A DNA stretch of 40,683 bases, taken from positions 1-40,683 of the forward strand of contig CAJTRW010000007.1 in NCBI GenBank assembly GCA_910578765.1, written 5' to 3'. Below the pieces are notes generated by a model. It saw nothing but the letters and a program-made list of their open reading frames with translations. It was not told where the DNA came from and ran no database searches. The translations under genes were made by a program, and so were the position numbers. How positions within the stretch are numbered: position 1 is the first letter of the stretch; every line of letters starts with the position of its first letter. Below, in pieces: positions 8,236 through 17,005 of this stretch. The DNA comes from an uncultured Christensenella sp. (GTDB lineage Bacteria > Bacillota > Clostridia > Christensenellales > Borkfalkiaceae).

Positions 8236-9993
8236 CTAAACCGCAAACTGGCTGTTGTAAAGATTTGTATAGAAGCCGTTCATTTTTAAAAGTTCTTTAT
8301 GCGTTCCTTGCTCGATAATGTTTCCGTCTTTCATAACCAGAATCATATCCGCCTCTTTAATTGTGGACAGCCTGTGCGCAACGATAAAGCTTGTTCTGCC
8401 CGACATAAGGCGCGAAAAAGCCTGCTGTATTTTCTGCTCTGTACGCGTATCTATCGAAGAAGTTGCTTCGTCAAGAATAAGAATCGGCGGCAAACAAAGC
8501 ATAATGCGTGCAATACATAAAAGCTGTTTCTGCCCCTGCGACAGCGCGCCGCCGTCCTCGCCGATAACCGTGTCATATCCGTCGGGCAGCTGCATTATAA
8601 AATTATGCGCATGAGAATCCTTTGCTGCGGAAATAATCTCTTCGTCGGTGGCGTCAGGCTTGCCGAAAGCGATATTTTCTTTGACGGTTCCGCTTTTCAG
8701 CCATGTATCCTGCAACACCATGCCGTAGTTGCGGCGCAAGGATTTACGCGTTACATGCGTAATGTTGTTTCCGTCAACGGTAATCGCGCCGTCGTTCACG
8801 TCATAAAAACGCATTAATAAATTTATCAAAGTCGTTTTGCCGCAGCCCGTCGGTCCGACTATAGCCACCCTCTGGCCCGCTTTAACCGCAACATTGAGGT
8901 TTTCGATTAATTTTTTATCCGCCGTGTAGGAAAAATACACACCTTCGAAACCGACGCTTCCTTTAACGTTTTCAGCCGTAACGGCGTCGGCGGCGTCGGG
9001 CGTTTGGGAAGGTTCGTCGATAAGCTCGTAAATTCTTCCCGCACATGCAACGGCATTCTGCAACTCGGTTATAACGCCGGAAATTTCATTGAACGGCTTT
9101 GTGTACTGGTTGGCATAGGAAAGCAAGCTAGTCAGAAGCCCCACGTCGAAGATAAAGGGCAACGGAGTTTGAAAAACCAACATCAATGCGCCCGAAAGCG
9201 CAACAGCCGCATAAACCACGGCGTTGACAAACCTTGTGCTAGGGTTTGTCAGCGAAGAATAAAAAATCGACTTTAAAGACGCCTTTGTAAGTCTTTCGTT
9301 CACCTCGTCGAATTTATCAAGATTTTCATTCTCGTGATTGAAAGCCTGCACTACTTTTAAGTTTCCGACCATTTCGTCTATAAACGCAGTCTGTTCCCCG
9401 CGTATTTCCGTAGTCTTGCGAAACAACGAATATGTTTTGGAAGCGATGAATTTCGCCACGAACAACGACAACGGAGTTAACACAAACACAATAAGTGCGA
9501 TAACCCAGTTAATCAAAAACATCATAACCAGCGTGCCTAAAATAGTTAAAACGCCGGTAAACAACTGGGTGAATCCCATAAGCAGACCGTCCGCAAACTG
9601 GTCTACGTCCGCAATGTTGCGACTTACGATATCTCCGTAAGCATGCCCGTCTATAAATTTGAGCGGTAAAGACTGTATATGCAAAAAAGCCTCTTTACGC
9701 ACGTCACGGACAACGCTGTAGGTTATACGGTTATTGATTACGTTCATAATCCATTGCGATACTCCGGTCAGCGCTATACATGCCGCAATTATTATGAATT
9801 TTTCAAATATCGAAACGAAGTCGACGTTACCCTTTGAGACTATTAAGTTTATAATCTGTCCGAAAAATATCGGTGTTGCAAGCGTCCCCGCAACGGCAAT
9901 CAAAGCAAAAAGCAAGGACAGTACTATATAAAATTTATAGGGTCCGAGCTGCTTTAATACGCGTTTTAATACGCTTTTACGTTTAACTGCCAT
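8236..9993 (-). CDS. ABC exporter subunit, TMD-NBD, canonical ATP site
   Basis: A 585-residue half-transporter with an N-terminal six-helix ABC exporter domain (about 1-330) fused to an ATPase domain. Walker A is GPTGCGKT (380-387). The signature is LSQGQ (484-488), a Gln variant of LSGGQ. Walker B is LILDE with catalytic Glu509, and the switch is His540 (IVAHRLS). It pairs with the 575-aa subunit 2 nt upstream, which lacks the catalytic Glu and His. In heterodimeric exporters of the TM287/288 and BmrCD type, one subunit supplies the competent Walker B and the other the consensus signature, and this pair fits that scheme. The likely role is export of a drug, lipid or peptide. The substrate cannot be inferred. 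Confidence 0.9.
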   Translation of the reverse strand: MAVKRKSVLKRVLKQLGPYKFYIVLSLLFALIAVAGTLATPIFFGQIINLIVSKGNVDFVSIFEKFIIIAACIALTGVSQWIMNVINNRITYSVVRDVRKEAFLHIQSLPLKFIDGHAYGDIVSRNIADVDQFADGLLMGFTQLFTGVLTILGTLVMMFLINWVIALIVFVLTPLSLFVAKFIASKTYSLFRKTTEIRGEQTAFIDEMVGNLKVVQAFNHENENLDKFDEVNERLTKASLKSIFYSSLTNPSTRFVNAVVYAAVALSGALMLVFQTPLPFIFDVGLLTSLLSYANQYTKPFNEISGVITELQNAVACAGRIYELIDEPSQTPDAADAVTAENVKGSVGFEGVYFSYTADKKLIENLNVAVKAGQRVAIVGPTGCGKTTLINLLMRFYDVNDGAITVDGNNITHVTRKSLRRNYGMVLQDTWLKSGTVKENIAFGKPDATDEEIISAAKDSHAHNFIMQLPDGYDTVIGEDGGALSQGQKQLLCIARIMLCLPPILILDEATSSIDTRTEQKIQQAFSRLMSGRTSFIVAHRLSTIKEADMILVMKDGNIIEQGTHKELLKMNGFYTNLYNSQFAV

Positions 9994-9995
9994 AT

Positions 9996-11723
9996 CTATG
10001 CACCGACCTTTTCGAATTGTGAATTATGAATTTCTTTATATACCTCGCAGGACTTCAACAACTCGTCGTGTGTGCCCACTCCTGCCAGCTTGCCGCCGTC
10101 CAACACAATAATTTTATCGGCATTCATTATAGAAGAAGTTCTCTGCGAAACTATAAACACCGTAGGAGAATAGTCGAGATTTTTAATAGCCTTTCTCAGT
10201 CTTGCGTCGGTTGCGTAATCTAACGCCGAAGCGCTGTCGTCGAGAATCAAAATCTCAGGCTTTTTAACCAAAGCCCTTGCTATTGTCAGTCTTTGGCGCT
10301 GACCTCCGGAAAAGTTTTTGCCTCCCTGCTCGACAATCTCGTCAAGACCTTTATCCTTGGAATTGATAACGTCTGACGCCTGGGCGCAGTTTACCGCGGA
10401 AATTATATCATCGTCCGAAGCGCTGTCATTTCCCCATTTTATATTTTCACGTATGCTACCGTAAAACAGTACGGCTTTTTGAGGAACAATACCGCTGATT
10501 TTACGCAAATGTTCACCGTCGATATCTTTAATATTTTTGCCGTTAATAAAAATATTACCCGATTTAGCCTCGTAAAATTTCGGCAACAAATTGACAAGCG
10601 TGGTTTTTCCAGCGCCGGTTCCCCCTATTATGCCTACAGTCTGACCTCTTTCAACCGTAAACGAAATATTACTCAACGCGTCGATAGCCGCGTTGCCGTA
10701 ATTGACGCAAACATTTTCAAATTCGATAAAGTGTCCGACGCGCTCTGCTTCTCCGCTGCAATCAGCCGTATTCGTTTCTATCGGCATATCCAATATTTCA
10801 TTTACCCTGCCTGCGCAAGCAAAAGACTTTGTAACGGTAATAATAAGATTGGCAAGCTTTATAAGCTCTATAAGAATCTGCCCCATATAATTATACAGCG
10901 CAACAACGTTTCCCTGCGAAAGAGCGCCACCGTCGACTTTTATTGCGCCCACATAAAGTAATAAAATTATCGCGGCATTAATTATAACGTAGGTAAGCGG
11001 ATTCATTAAAGCAGAAATTCTGCCTACAAAAATCTGAGATTTAGTGAGCGCATTATTACGGGCTTTATACTTCGATACTTCGTCGTCTTCTTTGCAGAAT
11101 GCCCTTATTACGCGCACACCGGTGAGCGTCTCCCTTGTGGAAACCGTAACCTTATCCAAATTGTTTTGTACTTTTTTGTAAAGCGGAATGCTTATAAGCA
11201 TTATCCCGAAAACGACTACACACAAAACGGCGATAGAAATTGCGAAAACCCCGCCCGCTACGATGTTGATAACGAAAGCCATAATCATTGCGCCGAAAAC
11301 TATAAACGGCGAACGCATAAACAGCCTTAATACCATATTAACGCCGTTCTGCACCTGATTCACGTCGCTTGTCATGCGCGTTATCATCTTTCCCGTTCCC
11401 AGCGCGTCTATCTGGCGATAGGAAAGCTTTTGAACCTTATCAAACAAGTCGTGCCTCAATTCCTTTGAAAAACCGACGGCTGCGCGGGCGGCGAAATATT
11501 GCGCGGCAACGGCGCATACCAGTCCCACCACGCCCAAGGCGACGAGAACAAGACACATTTTTACGATATACTGCCAGCCCTCGCCGCCGTTTATACCCTT
11601 ATCGATAACGGCGGAAACAATGAGCGGCACAATTAATTCAAACGCCGCTTCCAAAAGCTTGAAAAGCGGCGCAAGAATACTTTGCAGTTTATAATGCTTT
11701 AAATATTTAATAAGCTTGCGCAT
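9996..11723 (-). CDS. ABC exporter subunit, TMD-NBD, degenerate ATP site
   Basis: A 575-residue half-transporter with six helices in the first ~310 residues. Walker A is GGTGAGKT (367-374) and the signature is the consensus FSGGQ (471-475). Walker B ends LILDD, so Asp496 replaces the catalytic Glu. The switch histidine is Gln527 (IVSQRTS). These are the hallmarks of the non-hydrolysing half of a heterodimeric exporter. It is the first gene of an operon with the other half, the small membrane protein and probably the ABC-F gene (gaps 2, 2 and 18 nt). No Shine-Dalgarno precedes ATG 11723, and the -10 box ends 6 nt before it, so a leaderless mRNA is predicted. Confidence 0.9.
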   Translation of the reverse strand: MRKLIKYLKHYKLQSILAPLFKLLEAAFELIVPLIVSAVIDKGINGGEGWQYIVKMCLVLVALGVVGLVCAVAAQYFAARAAVGFSKELRHDLFDKVQKLSYRQIDALGTGKMITRMTSDVNQVQNGVNMVLRLFMRSPFIVFGAMIMAFVINIVAGGVFAISIAVLCVVVFGIMLISIPLYKKVQNNLDKVTVSTRETLTGVRVIRAFCKEDDEVSKYKARNNALTKSQIFVGRISALMNPLTYVIINAAIILLLYVGAIKVDGGALSQGNVVALYNYMGQILIELIKLANLIITVTKSFACAGRVNEILDMPIETNTADCSGEAERVGHFIEFENVCVNYGNAAIDALSNISFTVERGQTVGIIGGTGAGKTTLVNLLPKFYEAKSGNIFINGKNIKDIDGEHLRKISGIVPQKAVLFYGSIRENIKWGNDSASDDDIISAVNCAQASDVINSKDKGLDEIVEQGGKNFSGGQRQRLTIARALVKKPEILILDDSASALDYATDARLRKAIKNLDYSPTVFIVSQRTSSIMNADKIIVLDGGKLAGVGTHDELLKSCEVYKEIHNSQFEKVGA

Positions 11724-11729
11724 AACGGT

Positions 11730-11758
11730 ATTTTAACATTATTGCAGTCAAAAAGCAA
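11730..11758 (-). promoter_or_regulatory. Promoter of the ABC exporter operon, predicted leaderless
   Basis: On the minus strand TTGCTT (11753-11758), 17 nt, then TAAAAT (11730-11735), then 6 nt and ATG. The predicted transcription start falls at the start codon. Confidence 0.6.
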
Positions 11759-11774
11759 TTTATATTTAAAGCAT

Positions 11775-11803
11775 TTGCAATTAATATGTATTTTTGGTAT
11801 AGT
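11775..11803 (+). promoter_or_regulatory. rlmI promoter
   Basis: TTGCAA (11775-11780), 17 nt, then TATAGT (11798-11803). The start is predicted near 11810, only about 12 nt before the ATG, with AAGAGGA as ribosome site. It is divergent from the exporter promoter. Confidence 0.65.
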
Positions 11804-11821
11804 GTTTAAGAGGAAAAAAAT

Positions 11822-12985
11822 ATGTCTTACAGTGTTTATCTTAAAAAAAACGAAGAAAAGCGTATTATCGCAGGTCACAGTTGGGTATACGCAAACGAAG
11901 TCTCCCGCATAGAAGGCAAAGGCGCGAACGGGTCCCTTGCAACGGTATATTCATTTGACGGAAGATATATCGGAAAAGGTTATATCAATCATCTGTCTAA
12001 AATTCTTGTCAGAATTTTTATAAGGACGCAAGAAACCGACGACGAAAATTTTTATCTCGATAAAATGAAAAAAGCAAACGATTACCGTTTGAGACTGGGA
12101 TATTCCGACTGTTACCGTATGGTATTTGCGGAAGCCGACAATCTGCCCGCATTGATTATAGACAAATACGGCGATATATTGGTAATGCAGTGCCTCTCCC
12201 TCGGCATCGACTTAAAAAAACAAACTATCTGCGACTGCCTTATAAAACTGTTCTCTCCGAAATGTATTTATGAAAGAAGCGACGTAGCCGTCAGGAAAAA
12301 AGAAGGCTTACCCGAAACTAAGCAGGTTTTATACGGAGAAATACCCGATTACGTTAAAATTTGCGAGAACGGAATATATATGTTGGTTGACGTAAAAAAC
12401 GGTCAGAAAACGGGCTATTTTCTTGACCAAAAAGAAAACCGCTTTGCCGCAAGAAAATACTGTCACGGTCAAATATTGGATTGTTTTTGCAACAGCGGCG
12501 GTTTTACGCTGAACGCGGCAACCGTAGCCGACTGCGTGACCGCTTGCGACATTTCCGAGCTCGCCCTCAAAAACGTGCGCGACAATGCCGAGCTCAATAA
12601 ATTCTCGAATATTCAAACACTGTGCGGAGACGTTTTCGACGAGCTGAGAAAATTCAAAAAAAGCGGCATCGAATTCGACACGGTTATACTGGACCCTCCC
12701 GCATTCTGTAAAAGCGCCAACGAAGTTAAAGACGCTTACAGAGGCTACAAAGATATAAACATTCTCGCAATGAAAATAATCAAAAGCGGCGGCTTTTTGA
12801 TAACGTGCTCATGTTCGCACTATATGACCGCTACGCTTTTCGAGAAGATGCTGGCAGACGCGGCAAGGGAAAGCGGCAAATTTGTAAGAAGCGTAGAAGT
12901 AAAAACTCAGGCGCCCGACCACCCAGCGCTTTTGTGCGCAGACGAAACCCAGTACCTGAAATTTTATGTTTTACAGATTATCTGA
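11822..12985 (+). CDS. rlmI: RlmI-type 23S rRNA (cytosine-C5) methyltransferase
   Basis: A 387-residue class I SAM-dependent methyltransferase. The N-terminal ~70 residues form a PUA-type RNA-binding domain (KRIIAGHSWVYANEV). The Rossmann methyltransferase part shows the SAM loop DCFCNSGGFTLNAA near 220 and LDPPAFCKS near 290. The conserved Cys-rich motif ITCSCSHYM near 328 carries the presumed catalytic cysteine. Length and motif order fit the RlmI/YwbD family, which makes m5C in 23S rRNA (position 1962 in E. coli). Exact site specificity is inferred from the family. It is monocistronic and convergent with the aminopeptidase, sharing a bidirectional terminator. Confidence 0.9.
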   Translation: MSYSVYLKKNEEKRIIAGHSWVYANEVSRIEGKGANGSLATVYSFDGRYIGKGYINHLSKILVRIFIRTQETDDENFYLDKMKKANDYRLRLGYSDCYRMVFAEADNLPALIIDKYGDILVMQCLSLGIDLKKQTICDCLIKLFSPKCIYERSDVAVRKKEGLPETKQVLYGEIPDYVKICENGIYMLVDVKNGQKTGYFLDQKENRFAARKYCHGQILDCFCNSGGFTLNAATVADCVTACDISELALKNVRDNAELNKFSNIQTLCGDVFDELRKFKKSGIEFDTVILDPPAFCKSANEVKDAYRGYKDINILAMKIIKSGGFLITCSCSHYMTATLFEKMLADAARESGKFVRSVEVKTQAPDHPALLCADETQYLKFYVLQII

Positions 12986-13021
12986 CCTATTTATGTCAGA
13001 CATAATACTAAATTAAACTAT

Positions 13022-13047
13022 AAAAAGCCGCTGATTTAGCGGCTTTC
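13022..13047. terminator. Bidirectional terminator between rlmI and the aminopeptidase gene
   Basis: AAAGCCGCT (13024-13032) pairs with AGCGGCTTT (13038-13046) over a 5-nt loop. The A/T flanks suit both strands. Confidence 0.7.
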
Positions 13048-13062
13048 ATTGTTATATTTAAT

Positions 13063-14289
13063 TTAAATCGCCCAATTTCCGTCCTCAAAGATGCGGACAG
13101 ACTTTCCGTCATTTGTAATACCGGTAATAGACATATCCTTACTGCCTATCATAAAATCTACGTGTATCATAGAATTGTTTACACCGAGTTTTTCGAATTC
13201 TTCAACAGAATACTTCTCAAAATTTTCAATACAGTTGTTAAAACCTCTGCCGAGTGCGAGGTGACAACTTGCGTTCTCGTCAAAAAGCGTGTTATAAAAC
13301 AATATGCCCGTATTATTGATTGGCGAATCATAGGCAATCAAAGCACACTCGCCGAGATAAGCCGCTCCCTCGTCCATTGAAACCATCTTTTCAAGCAAAG
13401 CCTGATTCTTTTCAGCATATACCTCTACAACTTTACCGTTTTCGAATCTCAGCCAAAAATTTTCAATCAGTTTGCCTTGATATGAAAGCGGTTTCGTCGC
13501 AACGACCTTACCGTCCGCGCGTCCGCGCATGGGAGTAGTAAAAATTTCCTCGCTGGGTATATTGGGATTAAAATAAATATTACTGCCGAGAGTGGTTTCT
13601 CCGCCACCCAAAAACAGTCCGCGCCGATTGAGTCCGACCGTGAAATCCGTTCCGTTAGAGCTTTTATAAACAAGCTTATCGAATTTGTATTCGTTTAAAA
13701 ATTTGCAGCGTTCCGCAAGAGATTTATTATGATTTTCCCAAGCTTTAACAGGATTACCGTCTATACGCGAGCAATTCAGAATATCCTCCCAAAGCTTTTC
13801 AACAGCTTGTTCGGAGGAAAGCTCGGGATAAATCTTTTTTGCCCATTCTTTGCCGGGAACTGCGGCTATGCACCACTGATATTTATTTTCCAAAGCGTCG
13901 CGGTAAGGTTTAATGAACGGATATCTCGCCTGATTGGCTTTTGATATTTTGTCGCTGTCGGTTCCGTTCAGTCCGTCGGGATCGTCCGATTCAAGCCAAA
14001 GCAAGCAGCTTAACTTTTCAACTTTTCTCTCCCATTCGGCTTTTTCGACCGCAGTAAAATCCGAAAGAGTTTCCAGCGATTTATAATTGTAATTCAACTT
14101 CGTAACAGGCATATACGACCATTCGACTTTTACCCGCTCAGCGCCGCATTTGTAACATTCTTCAACGCACATGGCGACGAAATCGGGCTGGTCGAGTCCG
14201 CACCTTATTATTACTTCCTGTCCGTTTTGTACGTTTAAGCCGCACTTAACTATAAGTTCGGCATATTTTTTTAACCTGTCCTGTAACAT
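13063..14289 (-). CDS. M29 family metallo-aminopeptidase
   Basis: A 408-residue cytosolic aminopeptidase of the M29 (AmpS / aminopeptidase T) family. The N-terminal domain begins LKKYAELIVKCGLNVQNGQEV, the usual opening. The C-terminal catalytic part carries the metal-binding set: Glu in PSEEIFTTP, Glu in GECALI, His in ASCHLALG, and His and Asp in IHVDFMIGS. The family uses two metal ions to remove N-terminal residues from peptides. Start 14289 has AAAGGAATTG upstream and a clear promoter. The gene stands alone between a terminator shared with rlmI and the ABC-2 operon. Confidence 0.92.
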   Translation of the reverse strand: MLQDRLKKYAELIVKCGLNVQNGQEVIIRCGLDQPDFVAMCVEECYKCGAERVKVEWSYMPVTKLNYNYKSLETLSDFTAVEKAEWERKVEKLSCLLWLESDDPDGLNGTDSDKISKANQARYPFIKPYRDALENKYQWCIAAVPGKEWAKKIYPELSSEQAVEKLWEDILNCSRIDGNPVKAWENHNKSLAERCKFLNEYKFDKLVYKSSNGTDFTVGLNRRGLFLGGGETTLGSNIYFNPNIPSEEIFTTPMRGRADGKVVATKPLSYQGKLIENFWLRFENGKVVEVYAEKNQALLEKMVSMDEGAAYLGECALIAYDSPINNTGILFYNTLFDENASCHLALGRGFNNCIENFEKYSVEEFEKLGVNNSMIHVDFMIGSKDMSITGITNDGKSVRIFEDGNWAI

Positions 14290-14316
14290 AAATCAATTCC
14301 TTTAAATTTTTCTTTG

Positions 14317-14346
14317 ATTATAGCATGTTTTATAAGTATTTATCAA
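14317..14346 (-). promoter_or_regulatory. Promoter of the M29 aminopeptidase
   Basis: On the minus strand TTGATA (14341-14346), 18 nt, then TATAAT (14317-14322). The leader is about 20 nt. Confidence 0.65.
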
Positions 14347-14401
14347 GGAAATCAAGCTTCGGATTGAAAAATCCTTTGCAGGCATAATCGTATTTTATAA
14401 C

Positions 14402-15310
14402 TTACTTGCTTTTTTTGTTTTTTATGAGAACTATTGCGATATAGCATGCAAGCAATATAGCGCAAGCACCCAAAAGTATACCGTACATCGCACCTAAAGG
14501 AATACTGCTTCCGAATACGGTTATATCCGCATCGAAAGATTTGCGTATTGCACTTACCGATTCGGTCGGAAGCCCCGCTTTGATAAGAGCGTCCAAATAT
14601 CCGTTCATGTAATGGTTACGCATAATACCAACGCCGTAGGTTCCCGGCAATAATCCCAAAACATTTTGCAATCCCTTGGCAAAACTCGAAATAGGCATAT
14701 ATGCTCCGCATATGAATCCGTACATGGAAGAAACCAATGTTGCCACTGCCGAAAGCGCCCCTTGCGTAGAAACGAAACTTTCGACTATCCCCGCGAGCAA
14801 CGTACCGAAAAGTATTCCGCAAACACAGTCGATAATTATCATAAACACGTCGCCTACATTAATATACCAACCGACGGCGGCAAGATAAATATGACCTATC
14901 ACCATAACGCACATCATGACCAGAAACGTCACAAAGAAATTTGATAGAAAATATGAAATCGATACCGTTGTGCTTTTTACGGGTGAAACTTGAAAATCGG
15001 TAATTGTTTTATTTATTTTATCCTCTACCATTATTACGTTTGAGCAGAACGCAACGGTAACCGAGCTTACGCTTAAAATCGACGACATAAGCCATGCACC
15101 GGCTATACCTTCGAGTATCCTGCCGTTGACGGTAAAACCTTCGGGGAATGCGGATTTGAACGCGTCCAAATATACGTTCCGCAAAAAAGTGACAAACAGA
15201 ATTAACAATATTAGCGGAGTTATCAGGGACATAAAAAACGTCATTTTATCCTTAAAGTAACACTTTGTGTTTCTGCCCACCAAAGAAATAAGCTTTTTAA
15301 TTTCCGTCAT
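14402..15310 (-). CDS. ABC-2 type transporter permease (DrrB-like)
   Basis: A 302-residue integral membrane protein with about six hydrophobic segments: an early helix (MSLITPLILLILFVTFL), the central group including the conserved loop of ABC-2 permeases, and a final helix followed by the Lys-rich end IKNKKSK. It lies one nucleotide after the stop of the ATPase gene, so it is the membrane half of that exporter. DrrAB/NatAB-type systems export drugs or ions. With a TetR gene leading the operon, a drug- or toxin-response efflux pump is most likely. The substrate is unknown. Confidence 0.85.
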   Translation of the reverse strand: MTEIKKLISLVGRNTKCYFKDKMTFFMSLITPLILLILFVTFLRNVYLDAFKSAFPEGFTVNGRILEGIAGAWLMSSILSVSSVTVAFCSNVIMVEDKINKTITDFQVSPVKSTTVSISYFLSNFFVTFLVMMCVMVIGHIYLAAVGWYINVGDVFMIIIDCVCGILFGTLLAGIVESFVSTQGALSAVATLVSSMYGFICGAYMPISSFAKGLQNVLGLLPGTYGVGIMRNHYMNGYLDALIKAGLPTESVSAIRKSFDADITVFGSSIPLGAMYGILLGACAILLACYIAIVLIKNKKSK

Positions 15311-15311
15311 T

Positions 15312-16220
15312 TTACACCCCCGTTAAATCCTTGCCGGTAACCTTCAGAAACACGTTGTCCATGTTGCCTTTCAGAATTTCAAAATCGTCGAACAGCTCCG
15401 GCATTTCCTTGAAAAATGCAGGCGTTTCCGAAGTGCTTTTCAACTCCACTTCGGTATAATCGCGCTCCGTTTTAAACTTATAACCCAATTTGCCGAAATA
15501 TTTTTCCGCTTCTTCACGCCTGTTATAAAATTTAATAAAGTCGCTGGCATAAGCGTTTTTCAGAGCGTGCGGCGTTCCTTCGGCGGCAATTTTGCCTGCG
15601 TCGATAATCACCACATAATCGGAGTCCGCAGCTTCTTCCATGTAATGCGTAGTAAGAAAAACCGTAAGCCCGCTTTCTTTGCGCAACTTTTCGATTATTT
15701 TCCATACGGTTATTCTGGTTTTAGGGTCAAGCCCCGTTGTGGGCTCGTCCAAAATAAGAAGCTCAGGTTTATGTAAAAGCGCGCGCGCAATATCTATTCT
15801 CCGTTTTTGTCCGCCCGAAAGTTTGTTCAACGGACGCTTCAAAATTTCTTTCAAATCCAAAAGCTCGGTCATTTCTTCAAGGTTGTTTTTAAAATCTTTC
15901 CCGAAAATACCGTATAAATTGGCTCTGTATTTCAAATTTTCATATACGGTCAATTTTTTATCCAAGACTGAATTTTGAAAAACGATACCGAGTTTGTTTT
16001 TTATTTTTTCCGCGTCGGTATCCAAGTCGTAACCGCAAACGGCAACCTTGCCGCTATCTCTTTTAAGCGTGCCGCTGATAATGTTTATTGTGGTGGATTT
16101 ACCCGCGCCGTTAACCCCCAAAAAGGCAAACAGCTCTCCCTCTCTGACGTTAAAAGAAATATCGTTTACCGCCTTAACTTCTTTAAACGATTTTACCAAA
16201 TTTTCTATTTCTATAATCAT
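15312..16220 (-). CDS. ABC-2 transporter ATPase (DrrA/CcmA-like)
   Basis: A 302-residue ATPase with Walker A GVNGAGKS (35-42), signature LSGGQ (134-138), Walker B LLILDEP (154-160) and switch His192. The ~90-residue C-terminal extension after the NBD is typical of DrrA-like proteins. The start codon overlaps the TetR stop as ATGA, which implies coupled translation. It energises the permease encoded immediately downstream. All catalytic residues are present. Confidence 0.92.
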   Translation of the reverse strand: MIIEIENLVKSFKEVKAVNDISFNVREGELFAFLGVNGAGKSTTINIISGTLKRDSGKVAVCGYDLDTDAEKIKNKLGIVFQNSVLDKKLTVYENLKYRANLYGIFGKDFKNNLEEMTELLDLKEILKRPLNKLSGGQKRRIDIARALLHKPELLILDEPTTGLDPKTRITVWKIIEKLRKESGLTVFLTTHYMEEAADSDYVVIIDAGKIAAEGTPHALKNAYASDFIKFYNRREEAEKYFGKLGYKFKTERDYTEVELKSTSETPAFFKEMPELFDDFEILKGNMDNVFLKVTGKDLTGV

Positions 16221-16774
16221 TTACATCCTCCGTTTTTTGCCGTAAGCCCCCTGAAAACATCACTAACCATCTCGCTTACCGTTTGCCAATCCCAGTTAAG
16301 ATACCCTGTTACAAACATTGTAGCGATACCGTGAACAAACACCCACATCTCCGCATGTAGCTTTGCTGCGTCATTTTTGTAAAGCCCGTAATTTTTCATA
16401 ATACTGAATATTGCCTTATCGAAGCTTTCATTTCCATACCCTTCGTTTCCGCGTTTGCGCATAAAAAGATATTTAAAAAGCTCGGGCTGCTCGACGGCAA
16501 ATTTAATATAACCCATACCTATCGCTTTATATTCCGGAAATTCACCTGCGGAAATTTGAATGTTAATGAAATTTTCAAATTCCTCTGCAATTTTTCTTTC
16601 CAATACACTTTTAAGTTCTTCTGCGTTTTTAAAAGAAAGATAAATGGGCTGAGTGGAACAATTGCACATTTTTGCAAGATTGCGCATATTCAAAGAGTCC
16701 ATTCCGTCCATTTGAACAATTTGAAAGGCAGTATCGATTATTTTCTGTCTGGTAATCAACTTTTTTGCAGGCAT
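16217..16774 (-). CDS. TetR/AcrR family transcriptional repressor
   Basis: A 185-residue regulator. The N-terminal HTH reads RQKIIDTAFQIV...GMDSLNMRNLAKMCNCSTQPIYLSFKN, the standard TetR DNA-binding domain, and the C-terminal ligand domain is all-helical with a WVFVHGIATMF segment as in the WHG/TetR_C_33 group. It is first in a three-gene operon with the ABC-2 exporter. A 16-bp inverted repeat overlaps the promoter -10 box, so autorepression relieved by a transported ligand is the natural model. The ribosome site is weak (GAG). Confidence 0.9.
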   Translation of the reverse strand: MPAKKLITRQKIIDTAFQIVQMDGMDSLNMRNLAKMCNCSTQPIYLSFKNAEELKSVLERKIAEEFENFINIQISAGEFPEYKAIGMGYIKFAVEQPELFKYLFMRKRGNEGYGNESFDKAIFSIMKNYGLYKNDAAKLHAEMWVFVHGIATMFVTGYLNWDWQTVSEMVSDVFRGLTAKNGGCK

Positions 16775-16795
16775 ATTTTTTAACTCGTTTTTATT

Positions 16796-16837
16796 AATAA
16801 CAGTTGTTATTTTATCATGTATTACAAATTATGTCAA
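16796..16837 (-). promoter_or_regulatory. TetR operon promoter with overlapping operator palindrome
   Basis: On the minus strand TTGACA (16832-16837), 17 nt, then TAAAAT (16809-16814). AATAACA-GT-TGTTATT (16796-16811) overlaps the -10 box and has 7-bp perfect arms, the expected size and place for a TetR operator. Confidence 0.65.
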
Positions 16838-16963
16838 TATAAAAAACAGTATTATTTATATTCTTTTTCTTAATAAAGTAACAAAAAAAACTTAAAACTT
16901 ATATTATTTAATATAGAATTGCATTTAACATGTAATTTTTTATTCGGTTTCAATTTACGAAAA

Positions 16964-16998
16964 AAGCAGGCTGTTTTAGGCCTGCTTAATTCGGGAGG
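16964..16998 (+). promoter_or_regulatory. 5' leader hairpin and ribosome site of the collagen-like gene
   Basis: AAGCAGGC (16964-16971) pairs with GCCTGCTT (16980-16987) over an 8-nt loop. It ends 5 nt before a strong GGGAGG ribosome site (16993-16998). No T-run follows, so it looks like an mRNA-stabilising or translational element rather than a terminator. Confidence 0.5.
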
Positions 16999-17005
16999 AA
17001 AATTA

